Part shown: positions 14,107-30,840 of the stretch, in pieces
Layout of the letters: each line of letters opens with the position of its first letter
Position numbering within the stretch: the stretch's first letter is position 1
The notes under the pieces: generated by a model
Told to the model about the DNA's origin: nothing
The model's database searches: none
Seen by the model: the letters and a program-made list of their open reading frames with translations, nothing else
NCBI GenBank assembly: GCA_008933995.1
Contig: WARS01000011.1
Location: 16,556,016-16,620,015, forward strand
Source of the DNA: Datnioides undecimradiatus
Lineage: Eukaryota > Chordata > Actinopteri > Lobotiformes > Datnioididae
Length of the DNA stretch: 64,000 nucleotides
Direction of reading: 5' to 3'
Position numbers and translations under genes: made by a program

Positions 14107-16166
14107 GTGATGCTTTATTTGTATGGTGTCATAGCTTTGCCACAAGTTGACAAAGTCTCTCCAAATTGGTTCAAATGTTCTGTTATCAATGCCAATAAAT
14201 AAAGAGGAAGAATGCATTTTTAATCTTGTACCGCTGACTGTTGATAATAACACAAGTTGTCAATACATTATGAATATAACAGCTCTTGCGTTGTAACTGA
14301 TGTACTGACTACCTTTGTTATGTCTGCCTCTGTCTCTTTAATGTCGATCACTGATCAATACCCGTCAAATAAGCTAATAAAATAAGAATAATTGCTCATG
14401 TAAATTGGCTTTTTAATGTATTTGATTTTGTTGCTGAATATCCAGACTGTGTTACATCATCAGTGGCGACAACAGTTACAAATAAAGTTTAGTACATTGT
14501 TGGTCACGATGGATAAAATGTGCCTGTTTTGTACACGTCTGTTGAAAACTCTGGCTCCGTCTCAACAAATTCAACTAGAAGTGAAGCGAACAAAACCAAA
14601 ATGACTTTAAGAGGAAGTGGACAGCTGCGTGTGGGTATGCATTGCATGTATGCTGAATATCAACAAGCAAACACAAGTCTGAATGGTCAGACATTTCACG
14701 CTGCGACCATCTAAAATCAAACATTTCACAAGGCGATCTTAAAGTAAGTTGTAGGATCAAAAATAGTTCGCGAAGGAGGGATTTAAACGACTCAGAACCT
14801 CTTAGAAACAGACACCTCAGCTTTAAAGTTTCTGCTTTTTTTGTCCGGATTAGTCATTTTCATTTCCATTGACACAGTCTGCCAGGACCAAATCCCATAA
14901 TCAGGCTAGACTGATCATTTAAAAGCAAGAAGGAGGAAAATGGTGATTACGTAAGTAGCTGACGGTTTTAAAGCTGTGCTTAAATGACAGAGCAGAGTCA
15001 CAGAGGTCTCTCTATACATCTAAAGAATATCAGACATGAAACTTCTCCAAAAGTTAGTCTGTGGAGGACAAAGTTTGACTTCAGTTTTTCTATCTAAGTA
15101 CAGATCCATCTGATCGTTTTCTATCAGAACCACGCATTTAAACTTTTGCATCTGTCTCGAGGCAAAAATAGAAAACTGCTCCTCGCTCTGCAGTCATACC
15201 TCAGTATGATCTACAAACAGGACGACGCTTGATGTCGCTCTGCTCTTAAAGCACTTCATTTTGTCATATCAAAGATAATGACAGCAGAAGTCCTGCTCTC
15301 CTTTCGGAGTGCTGCAGCTGATGCCGCTGCACTAGGTTCATTACCCACTGTTATTATTGCCCTGCAAATACGAATGAATCACTCGGCCGAAAATAGCAGC
15401 GCTGTGATGGTTGCTGCCTGCAGGACCAACAGAAGGAAAAATACAACGAGAAGAAAATAAAGTTCCTGTCTGAGGCAGGAAGAGCAGATCCATACTCCAG
15501 ATGTTATGTATGTTCAGGATAACCTGATGTTCTCAGTGCTCATAGTTAATAGCTACCATAATGGCTTCAATATACATTTCCCCTCCTCTTAATTGTTTAT
15601 ATAAGAGCCTTTGGAACAAACAGTGAGAAACAAAGGAAGCAGTCAGTCTGTGTTAGGATTTTCATGCATGTCTGCACTTCTACAGGTGGTTCATGTGCTC
15701 ACAATTAACAGAGTTAACAGAGTTTCAAACACTCACCTGCAAGAGGTCAACATCTGACCCAAAGTTGCCCCTGTTTAGCATTTATAAGTATACTGTTTAA
15801 TAAATGGTTTATATCACACTGTAATGTAACTGTATGCAGCTTTGAGGACATTTCTAATTTTAATTTAATTAATAAACAAGTGTTTTTGATTTCTACATAT
15901 ATATATTTTCTTTTTGCAAAAATGTGTTTTTAATGGATTTAAAGGATGGTTCTGGAACGCTGTGATGGTTTTACTACTATTTTAAAGTAAAAAGTAAATC
16001 TGTAGCTGAGATGCTGGGTTTTTGGAGTAGAAATGGTCATTTTCAAAGGTTATATTAGCTCACAATGTCTGCTGCTGGATAACTGTGGCTAATATCAGAA
16101 TCATTTTGGGGCTTTTAAAGAAATAAAATCGCACCAGGCTTACTCTCTCTTTCTCTCTCCCACTCA

Positions 16167-16193
16167 CTCACACACACACACACACACACACAC
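16167..16193. repeat. (CA)n microsatellite
   Basis: About 13 CA units preceded by a CT-rich tract, roughly 0.5 kb upstream of the wdr61 first exon. Confidence 0.9.
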
Positions 16194-16720
16194 TGCTCTA
16201 AATAGGACATCTCTCATCTTCTTCAGTCTGGCTGTCAGGAGAGTCACACTTGTGTCCTTTAACTCAACTCCCAGTTTCAGCTTTACGTCAGGAGTTATTT
16301 AAAACACACTGCCTGCAGGTGTTTGACAGTGAGACAAAAATCTTTTGAATGAAGCTCATTTTTGTTGTTCCGCTGACGAATCTACGTTTATCACGGTTGT
16401 TTGTTGTCTTATCATCAATGCATTTCAATAGCATGTTTCCATGTTATCAAAATTTGTAGCCTTGTCCATGTTTATTCAACCTCACAGCAATCTAAGTTGC
16501 TAATTATTGGTATCAAAATCATAATTATTCATGTTTCTTTATTAAAACGTCTAATAAATTAATAAGGTTGTAGGTTTTTTTAATTTATCGCGTCAACAAT
16601 CTTTTTCAACATTCAGTAATCACTATGGAAACGCCTTTTCACCACAGTTCCGCTGGTGGCGACGGTGCGCTCCATCTGTTATTCGTCAACTCTTAAGAAA
16701 CACACGAAGAAGACGGAATG

Positions 16721-16734
16721 CGGAAGTTACGTCA
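16721..16734 (+). promoter_or_regulatory. wdr61: ETS-CRE composite promoter element of wdr61
   Basis: CGGAAGTTACGTCA joins a consensus ETS site (CGGAAGT) directly to a near-consensus CRE half (TTACGTCA). Such ETS/CRE composites are common close to start sites of TATA-less housekeeping genes. It lies 10 bp before a short uORF and about 90 bp before the first splice donor, so the wdr61 transcription start is probably within a few tens of bases. Confidence 0.6.
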
Positions 16735-16743
16735 AGTGTTGTC

Positions 16744-16761
16744 ATGGCGTCTCACATGTAA
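16744..16761 (+). promoter_or_regulatory. wdr61: five-codon upstream ORF in the wdr61 5' exon
   Basis: The presumed non-coding first exon ends at 16811 before GTAAGT. It carries ATG GCG TCT CAC ATG TAA, a complete uORF of five codons plus stop. If transcription starts upstream of 16744, ribosomes meet this uORF before the real start at 17371 in exon 2. If it starts downstream of 16744, the uORF is absent. Confidence 0.5.
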
Positions 16762-17370
16762 TATACCGAGCTTCAGAAATTGAATAAAACATCTTTTTAG
16801 GAGATTTTAAGGTAAGTTGGCGAAATTTTAATAAACATATAGAATAATATAAATGTATTTTCATTACAGTTAGTTCGTTAGACCGGAAGATGAGCCGATA
16901 GTGAGTTGCTTTAAACAGCAAACTGCACTTTGTTGCCAGCTGGCTGCAGCGCTAACCTGCTATGATAACCGCTGCTAGTCGGAGCTAGCCGCAGTTAGCC
17001 ACGGCAGTTTATTTTAGCAGCTTTGCGACTTCACAAATGCGTCGCTGCTAATCTTTAGCTGCCTTTGTTATTCATCTATTCTCCCATTGACTGTGGCAAG
17101 TCTGCAAGTGAACTCTCTCGTTTGTAGGACGTGTGTTTCTCAGCAGCCCAAACTAGCAGGGGTGGAGGAACTAATGTTATTACTGCCATTTAATAAAATA
17201 TCACATCAACTGTTTTGGAGCAGAGGTAGAAAATGGCATGAAAAGAAAAGTCAAATGCAAACTCCTCAGATGTTTGGTTCCTTCAAACAAACCAGTGACA
17301 GTTTGATCTTGAACATGTTGTTTTCAGCCTAAAGTAATCCAACTGGCTTTCCGCCTCCCAGGACCTGACA

Positions 17371-22909
<5,539 letters not shown>

Positions 22910-23045
22910 CCGGCGGCGTCCGCTGAAAGATCAGAGGGTCTGCAGGGCTGTTTACTAAAATCATGCAGTTGAGGTTAATAATCGGGGGGAACGAGCTGTA
23001 AATGTGATGGATTTTTTTTTTTTTTGCACTGGCCTATTACGGCCA

Positions 23046-23051
23046 AATAAA
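23046..23051 (+). terminator. wdr61: polyadenylation signal of wdr61
   Basis: AATAAA lies 137 nt after the wdr61 stop codon and is followed within 30 nt by a T/GT-rich stretch typical of a downstream element. A run of about 15 T lies just before it. Confidence 0.75.
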
Positions 23052-23551
23052 AGGTTTGCTTTTGTATTTTGCTCTCTGTCGTATGTTTTTGTATAAGTGA
23101 TCTGATCTGAGACGTGTGCACGGTTACAGATAAGTGAGTTTAGTACGGAGCCCCTAAACAGGAGTCAGATCATAAAAGCAACTGCTGACGTCAGTTGATA
23201 ATGGTGTTAAATAAATAAAATGGTTTGTAAAATAAAAGATTTGTAAAGTAAATCAAAGCTTATTTTATCATGAACATTATCATCTTTCACGAGTTGAACT
23301 TTCAGGTTCTTGTACACATTTACATGTATTTATACTTGTATCTTGTCTGATAAGCTGCTTCTTTACGGTTATCCTCAGTTCTAACACTGGATGCTCAGGT
23401 ACACACACAGTGTCCTGCTGTACCAGTCTACATCTGTCTTTCCATGAGGAGAGACTCATTCAGCGTGATCTAGTGCCCCCTCCAGTGGCCCGGCCTGTGT
23501 ACTGCAGCCTCATTACCTCCAGGCACCGACCACTGCAGTGATTCAGAACGC

Positions 23552-23557
23552 TTTATT
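23552..23557 (-). terminator. slc25a44: candidate polyadenylation signal of slc25a44
   Basis: Minus-strand AATAAA about 1.57 kb after the slc25a44 stop codon. It would end the gene about 0.5 kb from the convergent wdr61 end. Other AATAAA-like sequences exist, so the choice is tentative. Confidence 0.4.
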
Positions 23558-25131
23558 ACGTTTCATCAAAGATCCACAAGTTCTGCATGTTTAAAACACA
23601 TCAAACGGCATCTTTTACAGCTCTTTGATTTTTTTTTTTTAATACACAGCAGGTAGATGGTGAATACAAGGTGTAGCACTTCCTCTAAAAGGTCCAATAA
23701 AATGTGCTTTTCAGAAATTAATCACATAAGTTCAGGCGCCCGAGGAAGCTCATCATTCTCATTCACTTTAACATCGTGTTGTACAAACAGAAGAGTGCTC
23801 TTGGCAAACATAGTATAACAGTGGATAAAAGACAGACGAGGTGTCTGAGATGTGTTTTCTGGCAGTGAGAGTCATTTTTAAACATTCCAGTAGCCTCGTT
23901 GATGAAACGCGCACCCATTAGGTGAAATCTGAAGGCAGCTTTGGAGTTGAGTTGTGTCTGCTGGTGTCGACGCTGCTGCTTCTACCCTCCCCGTGTGCGT
24001 CAGCGGTAACAGAACAGCAGAAATGCTCAGCGGTTGAAGACCCTGCCCTGTGAGCGAACGGTTGCAGATCTGATCCCCAGTCATCCCGAACAGCATAAAT
24101 GATACGATCGACACAGCAGAACACACAAACGCAGCAGTGGCCCATGTGGAAAACACTGAATTAAGGTCTAATTTTGCTGTGTCGCCTCTTTTCTGACAAG
24201 CTCCTCCGTTTACTCGTGCACTAAACCTGCACCGCTGACGGGAAGTTACATCACAGCTACAGACTTTACAGAAACGCTTGAGGTCGATTCACACAAACCG
24301 CTTTTAACAAACCGCTGGCGACAAATCTAACGTTTCGTTCCTTCTGTACAATTTCACAACTTTGCTATAATTACATATCATATCTAATGTCTTCATTGAG
24401 GCCTAAACAAAGGGGAGGTCCAAAGCAGATGTTTCACACCTCTGCACAAACCTTAAGTCTTTCCCTGGAATGATCACAGATATCGAGCTTCTCTGCTCCT
24501 GAAATGCTCAACAGGACCAACGAGGCATTTGTGTCTCCAGATTTTGGCACATTAAAGACTCATTACGCTGGCCGTGACACAAAGTCTCTTAAAATACATA
24601 TTGTCATTTGCTGCAGATGAGCTTTAGTTAAAAAACAAAACAAACTAAGGCGAACTCAAAAGGACACGATAAAGGTTCAGTCGTTCCACGTTGTTAAAAT
24701 ACACAGTATTGGAGGCTTTAATCAAAAAAAAAGGGGACAGGAGTTATTTACTGGTCATTGGTCAATTTCACAGGTTTGTCGTGTTTTCTTTTAAAAGAGG
24801 AGGGGTTTTAGTTTTGGCAAAAACATTGTTTTCATTTATATTTTCAAAATTTCACAGCAACAGGTTAGAAAAAAAGAAAAGGCCAGTAGAAATGGGTCTG
24901 ACAAACAGAACGACGCCTGTAACTCACAAATGAGTCCAAGACAGACGTCACCACTTGCGTTCTGCTGCGTCATGCCTGCATTAAAACAACACAGATCTTA
25001 AAAAAAAAAAAAAAAAAAGGGCGTGTGGAAGCAGATACACAGCTGGGCAGTTACCACGGAGACCAGGACTCAGATCTAAGTCATGATCTCCCCCTGTGCT
25101 GAGGTGAAGCCTGGCGTCTCTCTCGGTCCTT
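23558..25131 (-). other. slc25a44: probable slc25a44 3' UTR
   Basis: Between the stop codon at 25134-25132 and the candidate poly(A) signal there is about 1.57 kb with no conserved coding frame. It includes a 19-base A run (T on the transcript) at 25000-25018. The extent is inferred. Confidence 0.45.
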
Positions 25132-27289
25132 TCACCAGTGTCTGGACTCTATCAGGTCGGCTCGCAGGCTCAGTCTCTTCAGAGTCTCGTATCCCACCAC
25201 GATGAGCACCGAGGTGGGCAGGGAGGAGATGATGCGGGCCGACAGGCCCTTGGTCATCCCCCAGACGCCCTCCTCTGCCAGCAGCTGCTTGAACGTCCCA
25301 ATAACAGATGAGCGTCCCTCCACCTTCAAACAGACATAGTGCGTTAAATCAAATAAATCTCATGGGATAATCTAAAGTTAATTCTTGATATTAGAAACAA
25401 CATGAGAGCTGCAACTGTCAATTAACTGATAAATAGATTATCAAAATTATTGTGAATCTATGCATTGTTGATTAATTAATTGACTAATCATCGTGGCTCT
25501 TAACAAAATCACTGCAAGAAGTCCATTATGTTTTCATTTATAATGCGATCAAAAGCTCCAGAATAGCTGCTAAATGGCCCTTATGGTAAGATTGTTGTGT
25601 GAGCTGCTGCTACAATCTCCAAAAACTATTTACAATCATAAGAAAATGAAAATGTGGACATCACTTTTCACAACCAGGTGAACTCAATGTGGCGAGGAAG
25701 CCCGTGTTATGTAATCAAAAGCTCCAGAGCAGCTACTAAATGGACCTTTGACAGAAACCGTTTTGTCAGCTAATTTTAGAGTTTTAGCACAAAGTGTAAA
25801 ATGAAATGCGAAGGATTATGATGATGGAGCTAAACACAGCTAAACACAGTGCAGCTGGTGTGTCAGCAGTCAGCAAAAGCTTGTTGCTACAGTGCAACAA
25901 AGAGCAAGTAGAGGAACTGTTGAGAAATGTAGAGGAAAAAGAGGAAGTGAAGCTGCAGCAAACAGCAGCCGAGTCCAGCTGTCTTTGGTGGTGAGAGATC
26001 GCTGCATTAAAGGCCTAATTTACATAGTGATTCTGCAGATTTATGAGCTAATTGACTGAAGATCTCTATGCAAACAAAATGTTGGTGATCTTGCGTCAGG
26101 TCATTCTTTCTTGTTTCTTTGTATGAAACATTTATGTTAGCGGGTCTAATACTGTTTAACACAGTTACTGCCCCTGAAAGTCTTTTCTCCGTATACCTCC
26201 GTATGCCTTTGCAGCAAACACAAAAGAAACGGCAGCTTTAATGTTGGTGCACAATGGCAGCTTCCCGCGTTTATACCTGTACTCTTGCTCGAACAACGTC
26301 CATGGGGTTGGTGATGGTGGAGGCAGTCGCTGCCGCCATTGGTCCTGCCAAAGCCTGCAGAATCAGGTGCGGACACTCACTCGGTGCCATCAGGGACAGC
26401 TGCTCTGTGAATGAAGGTAAAGCGTGTCAGAACAGTGTAATGCCAATATATTTACATTCAAGAGTGACGTTTGTGCTTAAGTAAAGATGTAACCTGGTTG
26501 AACTGCAGGAGATAAACAGTTATCTGACTTCTTAACTTGTTTTGTACATTTTTCTAATATAAGACTATGTATGACGCATTTCAGTCACAATTTCACATGC
26601 GTGTGACAGCTGACAACAGCCACTATGAACCTCAGCACCCAGGACCCTGACTTACCCGCATAAAAATGATAAAAAGGCCACCAAAGTGCACTGTTTGGGA
26701 TGTACGTGAGTAGCGATGCCACGTAGCCCCTGTAAAATCCCCTGAAGCCGTCGGCTGCAAATATCTGCACCGTGATGTCACGGGTCTGCCCGAAAGTCAG
26801 TCTGCGTTTGCTTGCGGCGAGCATCATTTTGGGCTTGGTCTTGAAGCGAGTCAGGTGCTCGCCCTGTCCTTGCATCATTAGTTGCTGAGACACCACGTCT
26901 ATGGGCACAGTGATGGTCTGGGCCACCAGGGAGGCTGCCCCACCGGCCACCACCGATTTCACCGTGTTACTAGGCGAGTACTGGGACACATACTTGCGCA
27001 CCAGCTCGTAGGTGGTGATGTAAGCCTGACCTGAGACCAGGGTGAACGTATTGACCATGAAACCACGGTACAGGCCTTGAATACCCTCAGCTCTCAGGAT
27101 CTTGAAGAAAGCATCAAAGGTGCCCGAGTATAGTGCCTTCCCCTTCTGAACCTGGAGCCGAGTGCGAATGAGGCTGGCCGGGTAGACGGTGGCCCTGGTG
27201 GTCAAGGTCATGAACACACCCAGGGAGTAGAACTTCCTTTTGTCCAGGTCCTCCCATTCGATAATCTGGATCGCACCTTTCTGTTGCAT
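25132..27289 (-). CDS. slc25a44: mitochondrial carrier SLC25A44 (branched-chain amino acid carrier family), complete
   Basis: Three coding exons on the minus strand: 27289-26656, 26404-26277 and 25323-25132. Phases close to 954 bp and 317 aa, against 314 aa in human SLC25A44. The start ATG at 27289 has an ACC context and aligns with the human N-terminus (IQIIEWE..LDK.KFY). The three carrier repeats are visible: YPASLIRTRLQVQKG (residues 36-50, where the usual acidic residue after P is Ser), VPIDVVSQQLMMQ and NPMDVVRARVQVEG. The TYIPNSALWWPFYHFYA segment and the C-terminal SRHW end match SLC25A44. The protein sits in the inner mitochondrial membrane, and mammalian SLC25A44 imports branched-chain amino acids. 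Teleosts can carry two copies (a and b); I cannot tell which this is. The 5' UTR continues to 27363 and splices to an upstream exon near 28.5 kb. Confidence 0.95.
25400..25495. repeat. dispersed repeat with ATTAAT-rich core
   Basis: GCTGCAACTGTCAATTAACTG followed by a series of GATTAAT-like inverted blocks resembles a very common, highly diverged vertebrate/teleost repeat (GCTGCAACTAACGATTA..). It lies in the last slc25a44 intron and has no coding content. Identification is from memory. Confidence 0.5.
25535..25800. repeat. duplicated repeat block (AGCTCCAGA..AGCT.CTAAATGG)
   Basis: Two diverged copies of the same block can be seen directly. The first, near 25549-25580, contains ATCAAAAGCTCCAGAATAGC then TGCTAAATGGCCCTT. 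The second, near 25714-25750, contains ATCAAAAGCTCCAGAGCAGC then TACTAAATGGACCTT. Spacing is about 167 bp in the same orientation, so this is either a tandem duplication or two insertions of one repeat. Confidence 0.6.
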
Positions 27290-27316
27290 GGTGCCGGCTA
27301 GGGCAGCGGTGCACCC

Positions 27317-27358
27317 CTAAAGCCACATATCTGCAGTTGTCAGCCCTCCGACTGCCAT
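27317..27358 (-). promoter_or_regulatory. slc25a44: 13-codon upstream ORF in the slc25a44 5' UTR
   Basis: On the minus strand an ATG at 27358-27356 opens a frame of 13 codons that ends in TAG at 27319-27317, 27 nt before the main start at 27289. It lies in the same exon as the coding start, so every transcript using the acceptor at 27363/27364 contains it. Confidence 0.5.
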
Positions 27359-28506
27359 CACACCTATAACCAAGAACAGAATACATGTCAGTAATGTAAT
27401 ATAATGTTAATGTAAGGCATATAAAAGGTACAGATAACACACTAAATATCAACTTTATGTGTAACAAGGCAGAGCCCAGGGATCAATCCAAGGCTCTGAC
27501 ACACTGTTACTATACAGATGTCTAAAAATTGTCAAATATTGTCAAAAATGATTATACTGTTGTCAGAATAGTAGCACATAACCTAAAGACAGCATGGAGC
27601 TAATAATATTTCCATGATAAAAACCCAACCAAAAACTATTAAACAACCATCAAAGTTGCTGATTTTAATTATACACCGACTTGTGACAAGTTTCAAAACT
27701 GTTATATATTGAACCCTGAATTTTGTGAATCATTACAATAACCAAGGTAATTTCCCCTCTTTGCAATCTTCACCTAACCGGGCTGATTTGCAGCTAAAAC
27801 GGGATTACGTCGTTTTGTATACAATTATTATGAATTGTGCAAATACATAAAACAAGGTATTTACATTCAGGGGCTCAAGTCATTAATACTTGCAATAAAT
27901 CTCTGCAAAATGAATTCAAATAACCACCGCTGCATTTGGTATCGACGGGACTACTGGTGTATTTAATTCACCACATTCGAGGGTCGAGTCACAACCTGAT
28001 CTACCTGATGGACTTGTCACAGACAGAGATGAGACAGGAAGCATGCACACGCAGTACTAACCATACTAGCATGCATACAGCACATATCTAGCATATGATC
28101 TGATGTTAGTTATGTGCCGTGCTAATACAGAGGACAAAAAGGGGAAGTCTGACTGCACAGATTAGCAAGCTAATGAAATGTAACCACTAAGCAGGACCAA
28201 CTTCTGCACAGCTGGTGCCCTGAACAGAGGAGGCCAGCGTGACCGACAGCAACACAAATCTTTATTCTTATCTGCGTCTTTTAACTACACACGAGCAATC
28301 AAGGCGAAATGTCATAAAGCTATTTACCACGTGAAGGTCCAATCAGCCAATCAAACATTTTTTTTTTTTTTTTTACTGTTGTCCGTGCAGCGGTTCGGTG
28401 GAAGCAGCACGTGCAATGTCACAGTGCGTACTCGCGCTGTGCGTCGGCTAGCTAACAGCGCGAGCGACAGTTTAGCCGCGTCTGCAAACACACCGATTAA
28501 ACGTAC

Positions 28507-28650
28507 CTGTTAGGGGGTCATGTAGCTCGGGTTCACCTTCCGCCTCCACGGTCACTGTTGCGAAACTGAGCTGCTTTGTTAAACTCATACGGCCTGCTCT
28601 GCTAGAAGGTGGGTCATGTCTTCCGTCCATTACTGCTGCGAGCAAACATT
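28507..28650 (-). other. slc25a44: putative first non-coding exon of slc25a44
   Basis: A minus-strand donor (AACAG followed by GTACGT) lies at 28507/28506, and the coding exon has an acceptor (TTATAG) just above 27363. The stretch upstream of the donor is CpG-containing, as expected for a promoter-proximal exon. The transcription start is not visible, so the upper boundary is a guess. Confidence 0.4.
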
Positions 28651-30780
28651 GTCAAAGGTGAAAGGTCACGGGTTGTATTTTGCCACAGAGTTTTATTATT
28701 GTCATCACAACGTGTTCCTACATGAAGAGTGTGGCCTTTAAATTGTTTTTCTCTTCCAGGTGACCGACGTAACCTCTGTGTTTACAAAGCACAAGGTGTG
28801 TTTAACTAATTTGACAATAATGATGCATTCAGGGTCCGATTCAAAGGTAGGATTAACGACAAGCGGCGTCCAATGGCTTGACACATGGAGCAGTGGTACA
28901 CGAAGTGCTCAGATTATTTTCATTGGTAAAAGGGGGAATATAACAATATAATAACACTCTATTACGAGTGAAAGTCCTACATCAGAAAACCTACTCACAA
29001 AAAAGGTGCTATGTGTTAAATACCAATATATATGGCAATATACTAGTCACTGTGAGTGTTTATTATCATATTATTATTTTGTTATGATTAATGGTGTAAT
29101 AAAAATAATATGTGAGAAACCATTTAAAGCTTTAGATGTTCCTGAGTAGACTGATTTGAAGTATTCTATAACCGCACTTATGTACTGATGAGGTGTTTGT
29201 GTTATATCCTGCTCTGTAAAATGTAGTGGGGTTAAAGTATTAAGTAGTATAAACACTATGTACTCAAGTCAAGTGCTATACCAAAGTACAGGATGTGAGT
29301 AAATGTAAGGCAAAATAAAGCTTAACAGCTCCCAGATGAAGGAATTGCATTTATACAGCAGAGTAATAACAGATATAAGTACATGTACGTAAGGAAATTA
29401 AAATAAATTATGCACGCATATAAAGCCAAAATAATAAAAGTATACGATTTAAAATAGAGAGCTTTAGGGTCAAAGTTAGAGGTATAGTAATAGTCGTGTG
29501 GTTAAAATGACAGTGGTGTGATTAATAGCAGCAGAGTCAACAAATTATAGTTTTATTATAGTTTTTATTATAGTTTTTATTATTGACTAAGGGTTATGAA
29601 TGCGGCATAAATCAAACTTGCAATGCTTTGGAAGCGTTTGGAAGTCTGAGGTCCCCTGAAGGCAGCGCAAGTACGTAGTGGAACACATCCACTTCGTCAC
29701 GTGAGACCCCTAAAACAGCACATTTAAAGTCACAGTCAGTCATTAACGTGTGCTGACAGATCCACAATATAACTCGTTAAGGTGTTTGATAGCAAGCGTT
29801 TTGAATAGCGACTGTGATTCACAATATTGATTATTGGTAACAGTGGACTGACTCCGAATTTAACTTTGGACACTTTTGCTAAAATGTATTAGATATGGCA
29901 CCAAATTTAAAATAATGTTTTAAAAAAGGCCGTAACAATATTATTTAATACCTTGCATGCATTTGGTGCATTGTTATAGTCACTTTTAGATTTTGCATTT
30001 TGTTTCCATTTATGTGTGTTTATTTGTACTTTTACGCAATATACAGTGTGTATATCACATCGTATACAGTGTAGAACATTGTAATAGATACCATACCAGA
30101 CTGTATACAATACATACATAATATATACTATCCCTATGTTACCATGACCTTTGCTTAAATGTACAACAACGATTAAAGAGTGTTTTCATGCTCGACTTGT
30201 TGTTCGTGCCATAATTAATTTTATCTTTTATTTACTCTACCTCTCATGCTTTGACATACTTTATACAATGTGAACATTATTGTTTCAATGATAAATGCAT
30301 GCACATTCATACCTCAGCACTGACCCATTAACGATATCGTTGTTAAAAGAGAAGTTATTAATATCATTATCATGCTATCATTAATTTAAAAAACGACTTA
30401 GCCCACCTGTTAGTAAATGTGGAACCTCAGTGATGAGACAGGTGAGGGAGGCATCTCCATAACCACTATGCAAGTCCATCAGGTGAATAAAGCTGAAAGC
30501 TCCAGTATAATTTAATAGGTGAACTTTCCGTCACATTACACTTTTAAATTACCATTCCCAGCATCCAGATTGAACTTTCAGGCGCCTTTAGTAGTACTAG
30601 TGGTAGTATTAATGGTTGATAAGCAACGCATGTGTTCTGTGTGTTAAAGGAGTTAGTGAGTTCATTAAAGATAAATGTCTTACTGTCTTACGATATTCTT
30701 ATTTTTTTAAAGTTATTTTCTTCTTTTATTTTTATGTCAGTAGCTGATGTGCAGGCGTGGCTGTAGAGATCCGTGTTCCG
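28651..30780. other. intergenic region between divergent slc25a44 and ireb2
   Basis: About 2.1 kb, AT-rich, without a supportable gene. Low-complexity T/A-rich stretches occur (for example around 29550-29585), with repeated TATAG-TTTTTATTATAG units. I see no tRNA, snRNA or known repeat. Confidence 0.6.
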
Positions 30781-30785
30781 ATTGG
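30781..30785 (-). promoter_or_regulatory. ireb2: inverted CCAAT box upstream of ireb2
   Basis: ATTGG(T) (CCAAT on the minus strand) lies 60 bp before the ireb2 start codon in a short GC-rich stretch, with no TATA box. This fits a housekeeping-type promoter with the start site between the box and the ATG at 30841. Confidence 0.45.
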
Positions 30786-30840
30786 TCGGCTCGGTGCAGC
30801 GCAGTCGTGAGAACGGGTCGTGTTGATCTCAGAAGTCATC

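Larger units (their letters stand above)
13140..16700. other. intergenic region between divergent crabp1 and wdr61
   Basis: About 3.6 kb without a supportable gene. It is AT-rich, with an (AAT)n tract at 14086-14106 and a (CA)n tract at 16167-16193. Open frames of 60-67 codons have no family resemblance. It must hold the upstream control of both genes, but without comparative data I cannot point to elements beyond those listed near each promoter. Confidence 0.6.

Noticed and set aside
27114-27467. A 117-codon minus-strand open frame
   Set aside because: It covers slc25a44 exon 1 in another frame and its 5' UTR; the correct frame is the 27289 start.
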